64,000 bases of DNA from a bacterium (GCA_947465765.1 CANIAP010000002.1:101047-165046); one strand, 5' to 3'. Positions 46,253 to 57,623 are shown, numbered from the stretch's first letter. Notes: generated from the letters alone by a model not told the origin. Numbers and translations are program-made.

Positions 46253-48336
46253 ACATTGAACGCGCTGTCCTCCTAGATAAGCTTCGCAATATCGGGATTG
46301 CTGCTCATATTGATGCAGGAAAAACGACACTTACTGAGCGTATATTATTTTTCACTGGAAAATCACATAAAATCGGTGAAGTGCATGACGGCAATGCGAC
46401 GATGGATTGGATGGTTCAAGAGCAAGAGCGTGGAATAACCATTACTTCGGCAGCGACGACCTGTTTTTGGGGTGATAATAATATCAATATTATAGATACG
46501 CCTGGTCACGTTGATTTTACCGTTGAGGTTGAACGCTCCCTTCGCGTATTAGATGGGATGGTCGCGGTATTTTGTTCGGTTGGCGGTGTACAGCCTCAGA
46601 GTGAAACGGTTTGGCGCCAGGCTGAAAAATACGAGGTTCCTCGTATTTGTTTTATAAACAAGATGGATCGTGTTGGGGCAGATTACGATCGAGTGGTGCA
46701 GATGTTGGTTGATAATCTTCACGCTAAACCAGTGATGCTTAATTACCCAATTGGGTCTGAAGATCAGTTTCATGGGCTCATTGATCTTGTGAAGAATGAA
46801 GAAATTCATTTTTTGGATGAGGCGGGAACTCGGTCAGAAGTTCGGCCTATCGCACCTGAGCGGGCAGTCAAAGCTGCAGAGCTTCGTGAAAAGTTGCTAG
46901 AAATTGCTAGCGAAGCCGACGACTGGCTAATTGAAAAATATTTGGAAACAGGCGATCTTTCAGTTTCCGAAATCAGTTCTGCAATTCGTAAGCTAACATT
47001 AGAGGGAAAACGAGTTCCGGTTCTTTGTGGTTCTGCTTTTAAAAATAAAGGCGTTCAACAATTGTTGGATGCAGTTATTAGCTTTTTGCCGTCACCTCTT
47101 GATGTGGGCGCGGTATCGGGTGTTGATCCAAAAACAGGAGACGAAATTAAGCTTAATCCCTCGACGGAAGAACCGTTTTCTGCTTTAGCATTTAAGATTC
47201 AGACGGATCCCTTCGTTGGCAAATTGACATACCTTAGGATTTATTCAGGAAAACTCTTGCCTGGAAGCTATGTATTAAATTCAACCAAGAATAAACGTGA
47301 GCGGATCGGCCGGATCATGCAAATGCACGCAAATTCGCGGAGTGACCTGGACGGTGCAACTGCTGGCGATATTGTAGGAGCGATCGGTCTTAAGTACACA
47401 AAGACCGGCGATACGTTGTGTAACGAAGATAAGCCTATAGTATTGGAAAATATTGTTTTCCCGGAGCCTGTTATATTTGTAGCGATTGAACCGAAAACAA
47501 AATCGGACTCGGATAGATTATCATCTTCGTTAGAAAAGTTGTCGGATGAAGATCCTACATTTCAATATCGTACGGACCAAGAGACGTCCCAGACCATCAT
47601 TTCTGGTATGGGCGAACTGCATTTGGAGATTATTTGTGATCGGCTGATGCGGGAATTTAATGTTCAATCGAATGTCGGTAAACCTCAGGTTGCTTACCGA
47701 GAGTCTATTAAGCAGCCCGCAAAAGCGGAGGGTAAATTTATTAGACAGACTGGTGGACGCGGTCAGTATGGTCATTGTATTCTTGAAATAGCGCCAGTTG
47801 CCCGGGGTGAGGGATGTTCCTTTGAATCAAAAGTTGTTGGGGGACGAATTCCTAAAGAATATATTCCTTCAATTGAAAAAGGTATTAAAGAGGCCTTCGC
47901 AACTGGGATTATGGCCGGGTACCCCGTAGTTGACGTTAAAGTGGCTGTATTAGATGGGTCGTTCCATCCCGTGGATTCATCGGACATTGCGTTTCAGATT
48001 GCTGCTTCTTACGCAGTAAAGGATGCATTTCGCGCTGGAACCCCTGTCATTCTAGAACCTATTATGGATGTCGAGGTTGAAGTTCCAGAAGTTAATATGG
48101 GAGATACGATTGCTGACCTGAGTGGTCGTCGTGGAAAAATCGAAAAGATTGAGGCCACAAAGAATAATATTCAATTAATAAAGGCATTGGTTCCTTTGTC
48201 TGAGATGTTTGGGTATTCAACTGCGTTGAGGTCCTTAACTCAAGGGCGCGGTATTTACTCTATGCAATTCTTTATGTATAGTGAGGTCCCAAAATTAATC
48301 TTCGACGCCCTCATCGCTGATAGATCAAAGTCATAA
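46246..48336 (+). CDS. fusA: Elongation factor G
   Basis: EF-G is the translocation GTPase. The P-loop is [10 protein letters not shown], switch II is DTPGHVDFT and the guanine-specificity motif NKMD is in [11 protein letters not shown]. Domains III-V are complete in 696 residues, with GGRGQYGH in domain IV. It overlaps rpsG by 7 bases and precedes tuf. The His of DTPGH is present. Confidence 0.98.
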   Translation: MVNIERAVLLDKLRNIGIAAHIDAGKTTLTERILFFTGKSHKIGEVHDGNATMDWMVQEQERGITITSAATTCFWGDNNINIIDTPGHVDFTVEVERSLRVLDGMVAVFCSVGGVQPQSETVWRQAEKYEVPRICFINKMDRVGADYDRVVQMLVDNLHAKPVMLNYPIGSEDQFHGLIDLVKNEEIHFLDEAGTRSEVRPIAPERAVKAAELREKLLEIASEADDWLIEKYLETGDLSVSEISSAIRKLTLEGKRVPVLCGSAFKNKGVQQLLDAVISFLPSPLDVGAVSGVDPKTGDEIKLNPSTEEPFSALAFKIQTDPFVGKLTYLRIYSGKLLPGSYVLNSTKNKRERIGRIMQMHANSRSDLDGATAGDIVGAIGLKYTKTGDTLCNEDKPIVLENIVFPEPVIFVAIEPKTKSDSDRLSSSLEKLSDEDPTFQYRTDQETSQTIISGMGELHLEIICDRLMREFNVQSNVGKPQVAYRESIKQPAKAEGKFIRQTGGRGQYGHCILEIAPVARGEGCSFESKVVGGRIPKEYIPSIEKGIKEAFATGIMAGYPVVDVKVAVLDGSFHPVDSSDIAFQIAASYAVKDAFRAGTPVILEPIMDVEVEVPEVNMGDTIADLSGRRGKIEKIEATKNNIQLIKALVPLSEMFGYSTALRSLTQGRGIYSMQFFMYSEVPKLIFDALIADRSKS

Positions 48337-48356
48337 TTTAATAGGAGGAAAGCCCC

Positions 48357-49559
48357 ATGGCTAAAGAGAAGTTCGAACGTTCGAAACCCCACGTTAACGT
48401 CGGTACGATTGGTCACGTTGACCACGGAAAAACAACCCTAACAGCGGCAATTACCAAAGTATTGTCAACTGTAGGTCTCGCTGTATTTAAAGGGTACGAC
48501 CAAATTGATTCGGCTCCCGAAGAAAAGGCTCGTGGAATTACTATTGCGACAGCTCACGTCGAGTATCAGACTGAAAATCGTCATTACGCACACGTGGATT
48601 GCCCCGGGCACGCTGATTATGTGAAGAACATGATTACTGGTGCTGCGCAAATGGATGGTGGGATCCTTGTTGTCAGTGCAGCCGATGGCCCGATGCCACA
48701 AACCCGTGAACATATTTTGTTAGCGCGGCAGGTCAATGTTCCTTATATCGTCGTATTTATGAATAAGATCGATATGGTTGACGATCCCGAGTTGGTTGAT
48801 TTGGTTGAAATGGAACTTCGGGAATTGTTGTGTAAGTATGATTTTCCCGGTGATGATCTTCCATTTATTAAGGGTTCCGCTTTAAGGGCTCTCGAATGTG
48901 CTGACTCAAGTAGGGAAAGCGCGGACGCAAAATGTATTTGGGAATTGATGGATGCGATTGATACTTATATTCCGCTTCCGATAAGGGATATCGATAAGTC
49001 GTTTCTAATGCCGATTGAAGATGTATTTAGCATAACAGGGCGCGGTACCGTGGGTACCGGTCGGGTAGAGCGTGGCATTGTAAAGGTTGGAGAAGAAGTA
49101 GAAATCGTTGGAATGTCGGACGTCGTTAAGAAGACAACGGTTACTGGGATTGAAATGTTCCGTAAGTTACTTGATGAAGGTCGCGCTGGAGATAACTTAG
49201 GAGCGCTAGTTCGTGGTGTTGAAAAAGATGATTTGAAGCGTGGAATGGTTTTGGCTAAACCTGGTTCCATTAAGCCTCATCATAAATTCAAGGCTGAAGT
49301 GTATGTGTTAAAGAAAGAAGAGGGGGGACGTCATACAGCTTTTTTTGACGGTTATCGGCCTCAGTTTTATATTCGGACTACAGATGTTACGGGTTCCATA
49401 AAATTGCCTGAAGGCGTTGAAATGGTAATGCCTGGAGATAATATTTCACTAGAAGTTGAATTGATTGTGCCAGTGGCCTGCGAAGAGCGACTAAGGTTCG
49501 CAATTCGAGAGGGCGGGAGAACTGTTGGTGCTGGGGTCGTTACCCAGATTATCGAGTAG
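48357..49559 (+). CDS. tuf: Elongation factor Tu
   Basis: EF-Tu brings aminoacyl-tRNA to the ribosome. Motifs: [30 protein letters not shown]. The 400-residue chain is slightly longer than in E. coli (394), with an altered loop [13 protein letters not shown] near residues 181-193. It has an AGGAGG-type ribosome binding site (TAGGAGGAA) eight bases before the ATG. Only one tuf copy is in the window. Confidence 0.98.
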   Translation: MAKEKFERSKPHVNVGTIGHVDHGKTTLTAAITKVLSTVGLAVFKGYDQIDSAPEEKARGITIATAHVEYQTENRHYAHVDCPGHADYVKNMITGAAQMDGGILVVSAADGPMPQTREHILLARQVNVPYIVVFMNKIDMVDDPELVDLVEMELRELLCKYDFPGDDLPFIKGSALRALECADSSRESADAKCIWELMDAIDTYIPLPIRDIDKSFLMPIEDVFSITGRGTVGTGRVERGIVKVGEEVEIVGMSDVVKKTTVTGIEMFRKLLDEGRAGDNLGALVRGVEKDDLKRGMVLAKPGSIKPHHKFKAEVYVLKKEEGGRHTAFFDGYRPQFYIRTTDVTGSIKLPEGVEMVMPGDNISLEVELIVPVACEERLRFAIREGGRTVGAGVVTQIIE

Positions 49560-49573
49560 TTGAGGTATTTTTC

Positions 49574-49906
49574 GTGAAATCCAATACAAAGTCAAAAGCT
49601 CAGCAAAAGATACGGATTCGATTAAAAGCGTTTGATAGTGCTGTGATTGACCAGTCGTCTGAACGCATTGTTATGGCGGCAGAGCGGTCAGGGGCCAAGG
49701 TGATTGGCCCTGTTCCCTTGCCGACTCAAAAAAAGATTTGGTGTGTTCTGAAGTCTCCGCATATTGATAAGCGAGGCGGTGAACACTACGAAATTCGGAT
49801 ACACAAGCGGTTAATTGATATTATAGACCCACCCGCTTCTACGGTTGATGCGTTAATGCAGTTGGATCTCCCTGCCGGTGTAAATATTGAAATCAAGCTG
49901 AACTAG
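49574..49906 (+). CDS. rpsJ: Ribosomal protein S10
   Basis: S10 belongs to the 30S head and also serves NusB antitermination. It starts at GTG 49574. [40 protein letters not shown] and [14 protein letters not shown] are all standard. There is a short extra Lys/Gln-rich N-terminus. It opens the S10 cluster 14 bases after tuf, with no promoter seen. Confidence 0.97.
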   Translation: MKSNTKSKAQQKIRIRLKAFDSAVIDQSSERIVMAAERSGAKVIGPVPLPTQKKIWCVLKSPHIDKRGGEHYEIRIHKRLIDIIDPPASTVDALMQLDLPAGVNIEIKLN

Positions 49907-49943
49907 TTTATTCAGCTGTGGCGGTAACGATAGGATATATGTT

Positions 49944-50555
49944 ATGAAAAAGTTTTTTATTGGTAAAAAGGTTGGAATGACTCAACTGATCAACGACGAC
50001 GGTAAGGTTACACCTGTAACAGTGTTACAGGCCCCCCCTTGCGTGGTTGTTGACTTGCACGAAGTGGAAGGCGCTGTTGCCACTGTTGTTCTTGGTATTG
50101 GCGAAGTCAAGGAAAAGAAATTGAATAAGCCTAGGCGTGGTTATTTTGAAAAAAAAGGGATCGTTCCTAAAAAGTATTTGAAGGGTTTTCGCGTTTCTAA
50201 CGGGTTGGATTATGTCGTTGGTGCAGAGATTACCGCAGATATTTTTAACGTTGATGAAAAAGTGTCCATCCGCGCTAAGACGATCGGGAGAGGTTTTACT
50301 GGCACAATAAAAAGGCATAATTTTAGTCGGGGCCCAATGGCTCATGGCTCCAAGAGTCATCGGATTCCTGGGTCTATTGGTGCTGGGACTACACCGGGTC
50401 GTGTTTATAAAGGTGTCAGAATGGCAGGGCATTATGGCGACGCTTTTGTTACGATTAAGAATTTGTCAGTTGTGAAAATAGATTCCGAAAATAATTTGAT
50501 TTTTGTGGCTGGTGCCGTCCCAGGTAAGACCGGTTTCGTTGAGATATTCAGCTAG
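49944..50555 (+). CDS. rplC: Ribosomal protein L3
   Basis: A 203-residue L3 that starts one 23S folding nucleus. The start FIGKKVGMTQLINDDGKVTPVTV is typical. The loop GSIGAGTTPGRVYKGVRMAGHYG reaches toward the peptidyl transferase centre. The Gln methylated in E. coli is replaced here by Ala, as in many other phyla. Confidence 0.97.
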   Translation: MKKFFIGKKVGMTQLINDDGKVTPVTVLQAPPCVVVDLHEVEGAVATVVLGIGEVKEKKLNKPRRGYFEKKGIVPKKYLKGFRVSNGLDYVVGAEITADIFNVDEKVSIRAKTIGRGFTGTIKRHNFSRGPMAHGSKSHRIPGSIGAGTTPGRVYKGVRMAGHYGDAFVTIKNLSVVKIDSENNLIFVAGAVPGKTGFVEIFS

Positions 50556-50574
50556 GTAATTTGGAGAATTAGTA

Positions 50575-51204
50575 ATGAAAGTCCCAGTTTTAAGTATTGT
50601 TGGTGAAAAAAAGGGTGAAAAGGAGATTCATATTTCTTTTCCAAAGGAAGACTATAACGTCGGCCATATTGCGTACCTTATTAAGCGAAAGCAAGATGCG
50701 GCCTTGCGTCAGGGGACTCATTCGACCAAAACACGCGGTGAAGTTGCTGGCGGAGGCGCAAAACCTTATAAACAAAAGGGAACCGGCAAGGCCCGTAGAG
50801 GGTCGAATAGGACGCCTTTACGTGTTGGAGGCGGGGTATCCTTTGGTCCGAAGCCTAGAGATTATACGATTGGTCTTAACCGCCGTGTAGTGAAATTAGG
50901 GTACAAGTTGGTTACGCGTGCTATCGAGTCTAAGCTTTGTATTTTGGACGATTCGGTCGGCATTCCTAGTTCTAAGCAGTTTTTGAATTTCGTCAAAACT
51001 GTCGGCGTTTCTGGTGTAAAAAAGGTCTTGGTGATCGTCTCTAATAGCGTTGCCGATGATAATATTGTTTTGTCGTCTCGTAATATTGTCGGTGTAACTT
51101 GCGCTTATTCAACTTGGATTCCTATAGAGTCTTATGCAAAGTCCGATTTGGTAGTGTTTTCTACTACTGCATTCGGTGATCTTGAAGAGAGGTTTTTGAA
51201 ATGA
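50575..51204 (+). CDS. rplD: Ribosomal protein L4
   Basis: L4 (209 residues) lines the exit tunnel. The tunnel loop contains [20 protein letters not shown] and [10 protein letters not shown], with a normal macrolide-contact region. It overlaps rplW by 4 bases (ATGA). Confidence 0.96.
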   Translation: MKVPVLSIVGEKKGEKEIHISFPKEDYNVGHIAYLIKRKQDAALRQGTHSTKTRGEVAGGGAKPYKQKGTGKARRGSNRTPLRVGGGVSFGPKPRDYTIGLNRRVVKLGYKLVTRAIESKLCILDDSVGIPSSKQFLNFVKTVGVSGVKKVLVIVSNSVADDNIVLSSRNIVGVTCAYSTWIPIESYAKSDLVVFSTTAFGDLEERFLK

Positions 51205-51488
51205 GAGATAAGAGTTTGTTTCGGTCCTCTGTAGTTACTGAGAAGGCTGCGATCGGAATACGTTCGTGTAAGTATACTTTTTATGTGGACGTGGATATTA
51301 ATAAAATTGAGGTAGCAAACGCAGTTCGGAAGAAATATAACGTTCTAGTTTCAGATGTTAATATCATGGTTGTCAAAGGTAAACAGAAGGTCCGTGGGAA
51401 AATCGTGGGTAAAAGACCTGATAGGAAAAAGGCGATCGTGACTTTGGCAAAAGGTCAGGAAATCGCCGAGATTAAAGAATTATTTTAG
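51201..51488 (+). CDS. rplW: Ribosomal protein L23
   Basis: L23 sits at the exit tunnel mouth and docks trigger factor and SRP. The 95-residue chain starts [15 protein letters not shown] and has [20 protein letters not shown], all standard for the family. Confidence 0.95.
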   Translation: MRDKSLFRSSVVTEKAAIGIRSCKYTFYVDVDINKIEVANAVRKKYNVLVSDVNIMVVKGKQKVRGKIVGKRPDRKKAIVTLAKGQEIAEIKELF

Positions 51489-51506
51489 GTGCTTGGGATA
51501 TAAATT

Positions 51507-52340
51507 ATGGCTACAAAAAATTATAAACCGACTTCAGCTGGGCGCAGATCCAGACAAGTTGTTGATTATTCAGAACTTAGTAAAGTTAGACCTGAGAAGT
51601 CGCTTACGACTACTTTGACTCGGAATTCCGGCCGGAATAATAGCGGGCAAATTACTGTCCGGCATCGTTCTGGAGGAGTTAAGCGTCTGTATAGAGTTGT
51701 TGATTATCGTAGGAATAGAGATGGGATATTGGGTACTGTTGTTACGATTGAATATGATCCTTATAGGACGTCCAATCTCGCTTTGATTTCATATATCGAT
51801 GGGTCTAAGTCGTATATAATAGCGCCTGATAAGTTGGCTATTGGTGACAAGGTTTCTTCGGGTCCGGAATCCGATATAAGGATTGGTAATGCGTTGCCGT
51901 TGGGCAAGATTCCAGTGGGGACGGTTATTCATAATGTTGAATTGGTTGCCGGTAAAGGCGGGCAGTTAGCAAGGGCTGCAGGCTCTTACGTGACTCTTGT
52001 GGCTAAAGCGGGGGAATACGCTACCTTAAAGCTTCCTTCTGGAGAGGTTCGACAGATTAATTTACAGTGTAAAGCGACTGTTGGTCAGGTAGGTAACCAG
52101 GAGCGTAGAAATCGTAGTTTGGGGAAAGCCGGAGCTTCTCGGTGGTTGGGTCGGCGTCCCCAAGTTCGCGGTGCCGCTATGAATCCTTGTGATCACCCTC
52201 ATGGCGGTGGCGAAGGCAAGTCTCCTGCGGGTCGGTACGCTCCGATGACCCCATGGGGAAAGCCAGCTCTTGGTATGAAGACACGTAAAAACCGTAAAAC
52301 ATCGTCTAGATTTATTGTGACTCGTCGGAAAAAAAGTTAA
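51507..52340 (+). CDS. rplB: Ribosomal protein L2
   Basis: L2 (277 residues) is essential for subunit joining and the peptidyl transferase centre. The RNA-binding start [11 protein letters not shown] and the conserved [16 protein letters not shown], with its functionally important His, are present. Confidence 0.98.
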   Translation: MATKNYKPTSAGRRSRQVVDYSELSKVRPEKSLTTTLTRNSGRNNSGQITVRHRSGGVKRLYRVVDYRRNRDGILGTVVTIEYDPYRTSNLALISYIDGSKSYIIAPDKLAIGDKVSSGPESDIRIGNALPLGKIPVGTVIHNVELVAGKGGQLARAAGSYVTLVAKAGEYATLKLPSGEVRQINLQCKATVGQVGNQERRNRSLGKAGASRWLGRRPQVRGAAMNPCDHPHGGGEGKSPAGRYAPMTPWGKPALGMKTRKNRKTSSRFIVTRRKKS

Positions 52341-52355
52341 TGGAGGTGAAATGAC

Positions 52356-52628
52356 GTGGGACGCTCTTTAAAAAAAGGCCCTTTTATAGATCAGAATTTG
52401 ATGGATAAAGTTGAAAAGCTTAACGAATTAGGCGAGAAAAAGCTTGTTAAAACATGGTCTCGGCGTTCGACGATATTACCTTCTATGATTGGTCATACAT
52501 TTGCAGTATATAATGGTAAGAAGCATATTACTGTGTACGTTCAGGAAAGTATGATTGGTCATAAATTAGGCGAATTTGCATTAACCCGCACGTTTAAAGG
52601 TCATGGCGGGGATAAGGGTAAGAAGTAA
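52356..52628 (+). CDS. rpsS: Ribosomal protein S19
   Basis: A 90-residue S19 starting at GTG 52356: [39 protein letters not shown] and [13 protein letters not shown] are diagnostic. It contacts S13 at the subunit bridge in the 30S head. Confidence 0.97.
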   Translation: MGRSLKKGPFIDQNLMDKVEKLNELGEKKLVKTWSRRSTILPSMIGHTFAVYNGKKHITVYVQESMIGHKLGEFALTRTFKGHGGDKGKK

Positions 52629-52630
52629 TT

Positions 52631-52984
52631 ATGACTACTGAAACAATTAGACGTGTTGATGTCGAGCAGAAGAATATTCGAATTTCCCCATATAAAGTCA
52701 GGCGTGTCGCTGACGTTATTAGGGGTAAAGATGTTTTAGTTGCATTATCGATTCTATCAGCATTGCCTCATAGTGGAGCTCATGAATTGAAGAAACTATT
52801 GCGTAGTGCCATTGCTAATGCTCGCCATAACTTGGGTGCAAATGATAACGCTAGTTTTGTCGTGGAAAAGCTTTTTGTTAATGCGGGCCCAATGGGCAAG
52901 CGGTTTCAGCCTAAGGGTAGGGGACGTATTTATCAAATTTTAAAACGGACATGTCATATTGTCTTGTCGATTAAGGAAGTGTAG
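52631..52984 (+). CDS. rplV: Ribosomal protein L22
   Basis: L22 (117 residues) extends a hairpin into the exit tunnel. ISPYKVRRVADVIRGK, LRSAIANARHN and the hairpin region around GPMGKRFQPKGRGRIYQI are seen. The N-terminus is a few residues longer than usual. Confidence 0.95.
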   Translation: MTTETIRRVDVEQKNIRISPYKVRRVADVIRGKDVLVALSILSALPHSGAHELKKLLRSAIANARHNLGANDNASFVVEKLFVNAGPMGKRFQPKGRGRIYQILKRTCHIVLSIKEV

Positions 52985-52992
52985 GTAGTACC

Positions 52993-53661
52993 ATGGGTCA
53001 AAAGGCTAATCCAAACGGGCTTAGGCTTGGAATTGTTAAAGATTGGGATGCAAGTTGGTTTTCGGATCGGACATATGGCGTCTTTTTGTTAGAGGATTTC
53101 AAAATCCGTAATTATTTAAAAAAAGAGCTGTTTAAAGGCGGCGTTGCACGGATTATTATCAAACGTAAAGCTGAACATACTGAAGCGAATGTATATATTG
53201 CGAGGCCTGGTGTGGTATTCGGGCGTAACAGTATTGATACGTCCTATTTGACGGCCGAATTAAAAAATATGGTTGGCAAAATTGTTCGGGTCAATATTGT
53301 TGAAGAAAAGAACGTTGAAATGTCTGCCCGGCTTGTTGGGGAGTGGGTAGCGTTTCAGTTAGAAAAACGTATTCCTTTTCGGCGTGCGATGAAAATGGCC
53401 GTTCAAAAGTCGCTAAAAGCTGGCGCCTTGGGAGTTAAGGTAACCTGTTCAGGTAGGTTGGGCGGAGCCGAAATTGCTCGATCTGAGTGGTATAGAGAGG
53501 GGAAGGTTCCCCTTCATACCCTTCGAGCAGATATTGATTATGCATTCTCTGAAGCTTTGACCACTTATGGGAAGATCGGCGTCAAGGTTTGGATTTATAA
53601 GGGCGAGATTTTAGCAAAGAAAAGGGCTGTTGTTTCGGATCAATCCGGGCCGGATCAGTAG
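52993..53661 (+). CDS. rpsC: Ribosomal protein S3
   Basis: S3 (222 residues) helps form the mRNA entry tunnel. GQKANPNGLRLGIVKDWDASWF, a KH domain and the C-terminal GRLGGAEIARSEWYREG and ADIDYAFSEALTTYGKIGVKVWIYKGE are standard. Confidence 0.97.
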   Translation: MGQKANPNGLRLGIVKDWDASWFSDRTYGVFLLEDFKIRNYLKKELFKGGVARIIIKRKAEHTEANVYIARPGVVFGRNSIDTSYLTAELKNMVGKIVRVNIVEEKNVEMSARLVGEWVAFQLEKRIPFRRAMKMAVQKSLKAGALGVKVTCSGRLGGAEIARSEWYREGKVPLHTLRADIDYAFSEALTTYGKIGVKVWIYKGEILAKKRAVVSDQSGPDQ

Positions 53662-53670
53662 GAGATTATT

Positions 53671-54093
53671 ATGTTGATGCCTAAGAAGACGAAATATCGA
53701 AAATATCAACGCGGCAGGAATCGTGGCCGTGCCTTGTCCGGGTGCTTTATTTCCTTTGGGGATTATGCCTTACAGACGCTTGATTTAGGTTGGGTGACCG
53801 ACCGTCAGATAGAATCTGCGCGGAGAGCGATGACCCGTCATATTAAACGTGGCGGCAAGGTGTGGATTAGAATTTTCCCTGATAAGAGTATTACAAAATT
53901 GCCTGCGGAAACCCGGATGGGTAAAGGAAAAGGTGCTCCTGAGTTTTGGGTTGCGGTAGTAAAACCTGGGCATATTTTATTTGAATTGAGTGGTGTGACG
54001 GAAGAAGTTGCGCGTGAAGCATTCCGGTTGGCAGCTCATAAATTGGCGGTTGGGACAAAGTTTGTTAGTAAAGAACTTGCAAGTTCTTTTTAG
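53671..54093 (+). CDS. rplP: Ribosomal protein L16
   Basis: L16 (140 residues) shapes the A-site side of the 50[20 protein letters not shown] and [18 protein letters not shown] are diagnostic, and the end [14 protein letters not shown] is complete. Only 12 bases separate it from rpsQ, so rpmC, which normally follows, is absent. Confidence 0.97.
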   Translation: MLMPKKTKYRKYQRGRNRGRALSGCFISFGDYALQTLDLGWVTDRQIESARRAMTRHIKRGGKVWIRIFPDKSITKLPAETRMGKGKGAPEFWVAVVKPGHILFELSGVTEEVAREAFRLAAHKLAVGTKFVSKELASSF

Positions 54094-54105
54094 TGAGGAG
54101 TTGGC

Positions 54106-54363
54106 ATGTCGTTAGATCGTAATAGTCGTAGGAAAGTGACTGGACAAGTAGCTAGGTTGTCTGGGGAAAAAACAGTTGCTGTTGAGGTGGAATCTGTAGG
54201 AGTCCATTCAAAGTATGGTAAAGTTATCCGGAGTAGCAAGAATTATCTAGTGCACGACGAAGAAAATTTGTCGAAAATTGGAGATACCGTTGAAATATCT
54301 GAAATTCGGCCAGTATCGAAACGCAAGACCTGGCGCGTTGTTTCTGTTGTAAAGAAGGCATAA
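54106..54363 (+). CDS. rpsQ: Ribosomal protein S17
   Basis: S17 (85 residues) is an OB-fold 30S protein. It shows [21 protein letters not shown] and the [15 protein letters not shown] end. It directly follows rplP, in the position normally reached after rpmC. Confidence 0.95.
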   Translation: MSLDRNSRRKVTGQVARLSGEKTVAVEVESVGVHSKYGKVIRSSKNYLVHDEENLSKIGDTVEISEIRPVSKRKTWRVVSVVKKA

Positions 54364-54367
54364 GGGT

Positions 54368-54736
54368 ATGATTCAAAGAGAAAGTCGTCTAAATGTTGCT
54401 GACAATTCGGGTGCGAAGGAAATCCTTTGTATTCAAGTTGTCGGGAGCTCTAAACGTCGGTATGCCCGGGTTGGAGATACAATAGTTGCTACAGTAAAAA
54501 AAGCAATTTCGCAAGGACAGATTAAAAAGAGCGAAGTGGTTACTGCTGTGGTTGTTCGGACGGTCCGGAAATTTAGACGTAAAAATGGGGTTGTTGTTCG
54601 ATTCGATGAAAATGCAGCTGTAATTGTCAATAAGGATGGGAACCCTAAGGGATCCCGAATTTTTGGTCCGATCCCTAGCGAGTTGCGTGAACGCGGTTAT
54701 ATGAAGATTATTTCGCTCGCGTCGGAAGTGATATAG
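54368..54736 (+). CDS. rplN: Ribosomal protein L14
   Basis: L14 (122 residues) forms an intersubunit bridge. It starts [20 protein letters not shown] and includes [12 protein letters not shown] and [20 protein letters not shown], all typical. Confidence 0.97.
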   Translation: MIQRESRLNVADNSGAKEILCIQVVGSSKRRYARVGDTIVATVKKAISQGQIKKSEVVTAVVVRTVRKFRRKNGVVVRFDENAAVIVNKDGNPKGSRIFGPIPSELRERGYMKIISLASEVI

Positions 54737-54745
54737 GAGATAGGG

Positions 54746-55009
54746 ATGACTATTTTAAAAGATGATATGGTTGTTGTAATAGCGGGCGATGATCGCGGAA
54801 AGTCTGGGAAAGTATTAGAGATTTTTCGGACAGAGAACAAAGTTATTGTAGACGGCGTAAATGTTATGAAAAAGCATAAAAAAGCGGATCGAGAAGGTAA
54901 GGGTGGCGGCATTCTTGATTTACCCGTTGCGATTCATATTTCTAATGTGAAATTGGAGTCGAAGAGTAAGAGTACTGTTAAAAAATCGTCGGTCAGCAAA
55001 AAGAAGTAA
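54746..55009 (+). CDS. rplX: Ribosomal protein L24
   Basis: An 87-residue, short L24 that starts 50S assembly. It has the KOW motif (VVVIAGDDRGKSGKVLEI) and VMKKHKKADREGKGGGI. The C-terminal domain is reduced to a Ser/Lys-rich tail, shorter than the usual 100-105 residues. Confidence 0.94.
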   Translation: MTILKDDMVVVIAGDDRGKSGKVLEIFRTENKVIVDGVNVMKKHKKADREGKGGGILDLPVAIHISNVKLESKSKSTVKKSSVSKKK

Positions 55010-55040
55010 TCGGTAAGTGTAGGTTTCTTTAGGAGTAGTT

Positions 55041-55583
55041 ATGAAGGATTTAAAGCGTCATTACGAAGATGAAGTTCGTAAAAGGTTAGTAGAGAAATTT
55101 GGGTATAAAAACGTTATGGAAATACCTAGGATTTCCAAAGTGGTTATCAATCGTGGCATTGGTGAAGCCGTGACTAATTCAAAGAGCGTCGAATTAAGTT
55201 TCGAACAGATGTATGCTATTGCTGGGCAAAAACCACTGATAACAAGTGCAAAAAAGTCGATATCTAATTTTAAGCTTAGAGAAGGTCAAGCAATTGGCTG
55301 TAAAGTCACTTTGCGCTCGGCAAGGATGTATCACTTTTTGAATAAATTGTTAAATATAGCGCTTCCAAAAATTCGCGATTTTAGAGGCGTCCCTTTAAAT
55401 AGTTTTGATGGACGTGGTAATTATACTTTAGGCGTTAAAGAGGACGGAATTTTCCCTGAAATCTCTTATGAGAAGATAGACCGGTTACGCGGATTTGACG
55501 TTACGATAGTAACTACCGCAAAAACAAACGATGAAGCATTCGAACTTTTAGCGGCTTTAGGTATGCCGTTTCGGAAGAGATAG
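55041..55583 (+). CDS. rplE: Ribosomal protein L5
   Basis: L5 (180 residues) binds 5S r[43 protein letters not shown] and [22 protein letters not shown] are standard blocks. Confidence 0.97.
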   Translation: MKDLKRHYEDEVRKRLVEKFGYKNVMEIPRISKVVINRGIGEAVTNSKSVELSFEQMYAIAGQKPLITSAKKSISNFKLREGQAIGCKVTLRSARMYHFLNKLLNIALPKIRDFRGVPLNSFDGRGNYTLGVKEDGIFPEISYEKIDRLRGFDVTIVTTAKTNDEAFELLAALGMPFRKR

Positions 55584-55592
55584 GACGGTTAT

Positions 55593-55775
55593 ATGGCTAG
55601 GACAGGTCTTGTTATTAAGAATAAATTGAAGGAGCGTACTGTACAGCACAGGAACCGGTGTAGTATCTGTTCGCGTCCTCGTGGATTTATGCGTTTTTTT
55701 GGTGTTTGTCGAATTTGTTTTAGAACCTTAGCGGGTGAGGGCAAATTGCCTGGCGTCCGTAAGGCATCTTGGTAG
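55593..55775 (+). CDS. rpsN: Ribosomal protein S14, zinc-binding type Z
   Basis: The short 60-residue zinc form. The four cysteines are in [20 protein letters not shown]. It is the ancestral type seen in many bacteria outside the proteobacteria, and implies zinc-dependent ribosomes. Confidence 0.96.
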   Translation: MARTGLVIKNKLKERTVQHRNRCSICSRPRGFMRFFGVCRICFRTLAGEGKLPGVRKASW

Positions 55776-55785
55776 GGAGCTAATT

Positions 55786-56181
55786 ATGGGCGATACTATA
55801 GCCGATTTGTTTACGAGGATTAGAAACGGAGGCGCGGTTAAACATTCTGATGTTGAAATTCCGTTTTCAAGGATGAAATTATCCGTCGTAAAGATTCTTA
55901 AAGACGAAGGCTTTATTAAGTTTTTTGATGTTGTTAGCGAAGATTTGAATAAAAAAGCAATCAAAATTGGATTGAAGTATGGTCCTGATGGCCGACACGT
56001 TGTTAGTGAAATTCGTAAAGTTAGTCGGTCGGGTAAGCGTATTTATGTAAAAAAAGCTAGTGTGCCTAAAGTTCGTAATGGGTTCGGCGTTTCGATTCTT
56101 TCTACATCGCTGGGTGTTATGTCCGGGCGTTCCGCACGGCTGTCCAATGTGGGTGGAGAGCTTATCGGGATTATATATTAG
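55786..56181 (+). CDS. rpsH: Ribosomal protein S8
   Basis: S8 (131 residues) binds helix 21 of 16S rRNA and represses the spc operon in some bacteria. [16 protein letters not shown] and GFGVSILSTSLGVMSGRSAR are diagnostic. The ATG at 55786 has GGGAG upstream; an earlier start inside rpsN is unlikely. Confidence 0.96.
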   Translation: MGDTIADLFTRIRNGGAVKHSDVEIPFSRMKLSVVKILKDEGFIKFFDVVSEDLNKKAIKIGLKYGPDGRHVVSEIRKVSRSGKRIYVKKASVPKVRNGFGVSILSTSLGVMSGRSARLSNVGGELIGIIY

Positions 56182-56202
56182 GATAGAGAGAGGTAGACTA
56201 TC

Positions 56203-56742
56203 GTGACTCGTGTTGGCCGTAAGGTAATTAATGTCCCTGAAGGGACGACTGTTTTAGTTGATGGTTCCACTGTGGTTGTTAAGGGCCCAAAGGGCTCATT
56301 GGATATCGTTGTCGATTCTGCGATCTCGTTTGATATAGTTTCTAATACCGTTGTTGTAAAGAACACGGACTTGGTCGCTTCTATGTCTGCCAAGCATGGA
56401 TTATATAGAGCGTTGCTTGCGAATATGGTTAAAGGTGTAACTGAAGGTTTTACTAAGGATCTTGAGCTGGTGGGTGTGGGTTATCGTGTGGCACTTCAGG
56501 GCGGTAATCTTAACTTTTCATTAGGTTATTCTCATCCGGTTGTATTTCCATCACCAAACGGTATTCAGTTTATAGTTGAGGGTCAGACAAAGATTAAAGT
56601 TATTGGTATTGATAAACAGGTGGTTGGTCAGACTGTATCAGAAATTATCGCATTGCGTTCCAGGGACGCTTATAAGGGTAAAGGGATTCGCTTGGCAGGT
56701 ACTGTCATTAAGACTAAGCCAGGTAAGAGCGTGAAGAAGTAG
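56203..56742 (+). CDS. rplF: Ribosomal protein L6
   Basis: L6 (179 residues) starts at GTG 56203. It lies near the GTPase centre. [39 protein letters not shown] and the late [19 protein letters not shown] are standard. Confidence 0.96.
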   Translation: MTRVGRKVINVPEGTTVLVDGSTVVVKGPKGSLDIVVDSAISFDIVSNTVVVKNTDLVASMSAKHGLYRALLANMVKGVTEGFTKDLELVGVGYRVALQGGNLNFSLGYSHPVVFPSPNGIQFIVEGQTKIKVIGIDKQVVGQTVSEIIALRSRDAYKGKGIRLAGTVIKTKPGKSVKK

Positions 56743-56752
56743 GAGTTGTAAT

Positions 56753-57082
56753 ATGTCAACGGCTAAAAGTCGAAAGCGAAAAGTACGTTCGGCCTCCATT
56801 AATAATGGTCGCCTTCGTTTGTCTGTCTATAAAAGTAATACTAATATTTACGCTCAAATTATTGATGAAGTAAATGGAAGGACCCTGCTCGAGGCGTCAT
56901 CTATTAAGATGGGAACCGGTCAGAAGCAGACAGCAAGGGCGGCGGAGGTAGGGAGGCTACTCGCTGAAAAAGCGGTGGCTGCAAGTTTGAAAAGTGTTTG
57001 GTTTGATCGGGGTCAGTATAAATTCACAGGGCGCATTAAGGCATTAGCTGAAGCTGCACGCGCTGGCGGCCTGGAATTCTAA
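56753..57082 (+). CDS. rplR: Ribosomal protein L18
   Basis: L18 (109 residues) binds 5S rRNA with L5. [19 protein letters not shown] and [26 protein letters not shown] identify it. Basic N-terminus normal. Confidence 0.96.
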   Translation: MSTAKSRKRKVRSASINNGRLRLSVYKSNTNIYAQIIDEVNGRTLLEASSIKMGTGQKQTARAAEVGRLLAEKAVAASLKSVWFDRGQYKFTGRIKALAEAARAGGLEF

Positions 57083-57101
57083 TTCGGGAGTTAAGTACAT
57101 T

Positions 57102-57623
57102 ATGGAACAAAGACGTTCGTCGGATAGAAATAAAGCAGATGATCCTATTGTTGAGAAAGTCATTAAAATTGACCGTATCAATAAGGTAGTTAAGGGTGGG
57201 AAACGTCTTGCATTTAGAGCGTTTGTTATCGCTGGGGACCAAAGCGGTAGTGTCGGTTTGGGCCTCGGAAAATCTAAAGAGGTTCCAGCTGCCATTAGAA
57301 AAGGCGTTGAAAAGGCTAGGAAGCATTTGGTGGCGATTAATATCGTTAACGGGACATTGCCTCATGAAGTAATTGGCCGATTCGGTGCTGCTAGGGTTGT
57401 ATTAAAGCCGGCACGGCCAGGAACTGGTGTTATTGCAGGTGGGTCTGTTCGTATTTTATTGGAGAGTTTAGGCTTAAAAAATGTGGTTGCTAAGTCGTTG
57501 GCTAGTCGTAATCCTATTAATTGCGCGCGGGCGGCATTGCAGGGGTTGCAACAATGCAAAAGTCTTGAACAGGAATCTATAATTCGAGGTAAGTCGTTGC
57601 CCGTTTTTTTAGGGTCCCGGTAA
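57102..57623 (+). CDS. rpsE: Ribosomal protein S5
   Basis: S5 (173 residues) acts in decoding and mRNA unwinding. VIKIDRINKVVKGGKRLAFRA, GLGLGKSKEVPAAIRKGVEKA and the SLASRNPINCARAALQGL region are typical. The next gene is rplO; rpmD (L30), which normally lies between them, is missing. Confidence 0.96.
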   Translation: MEQRRSSDRNKADDPIVEKVIKIDRINKVVKGGKRLAFRAFVIAGDQSGSVGLGLGKSKEVPAAIRKGVEKARKHLVAINIVNGTLPHEVIGRFGAARVVLKPARPGTGVIAGGSVRILLESLGLKNVVAKSLASRNPINCARAALQGLQQCKSLEQESIIRGKSLPVFLGSR

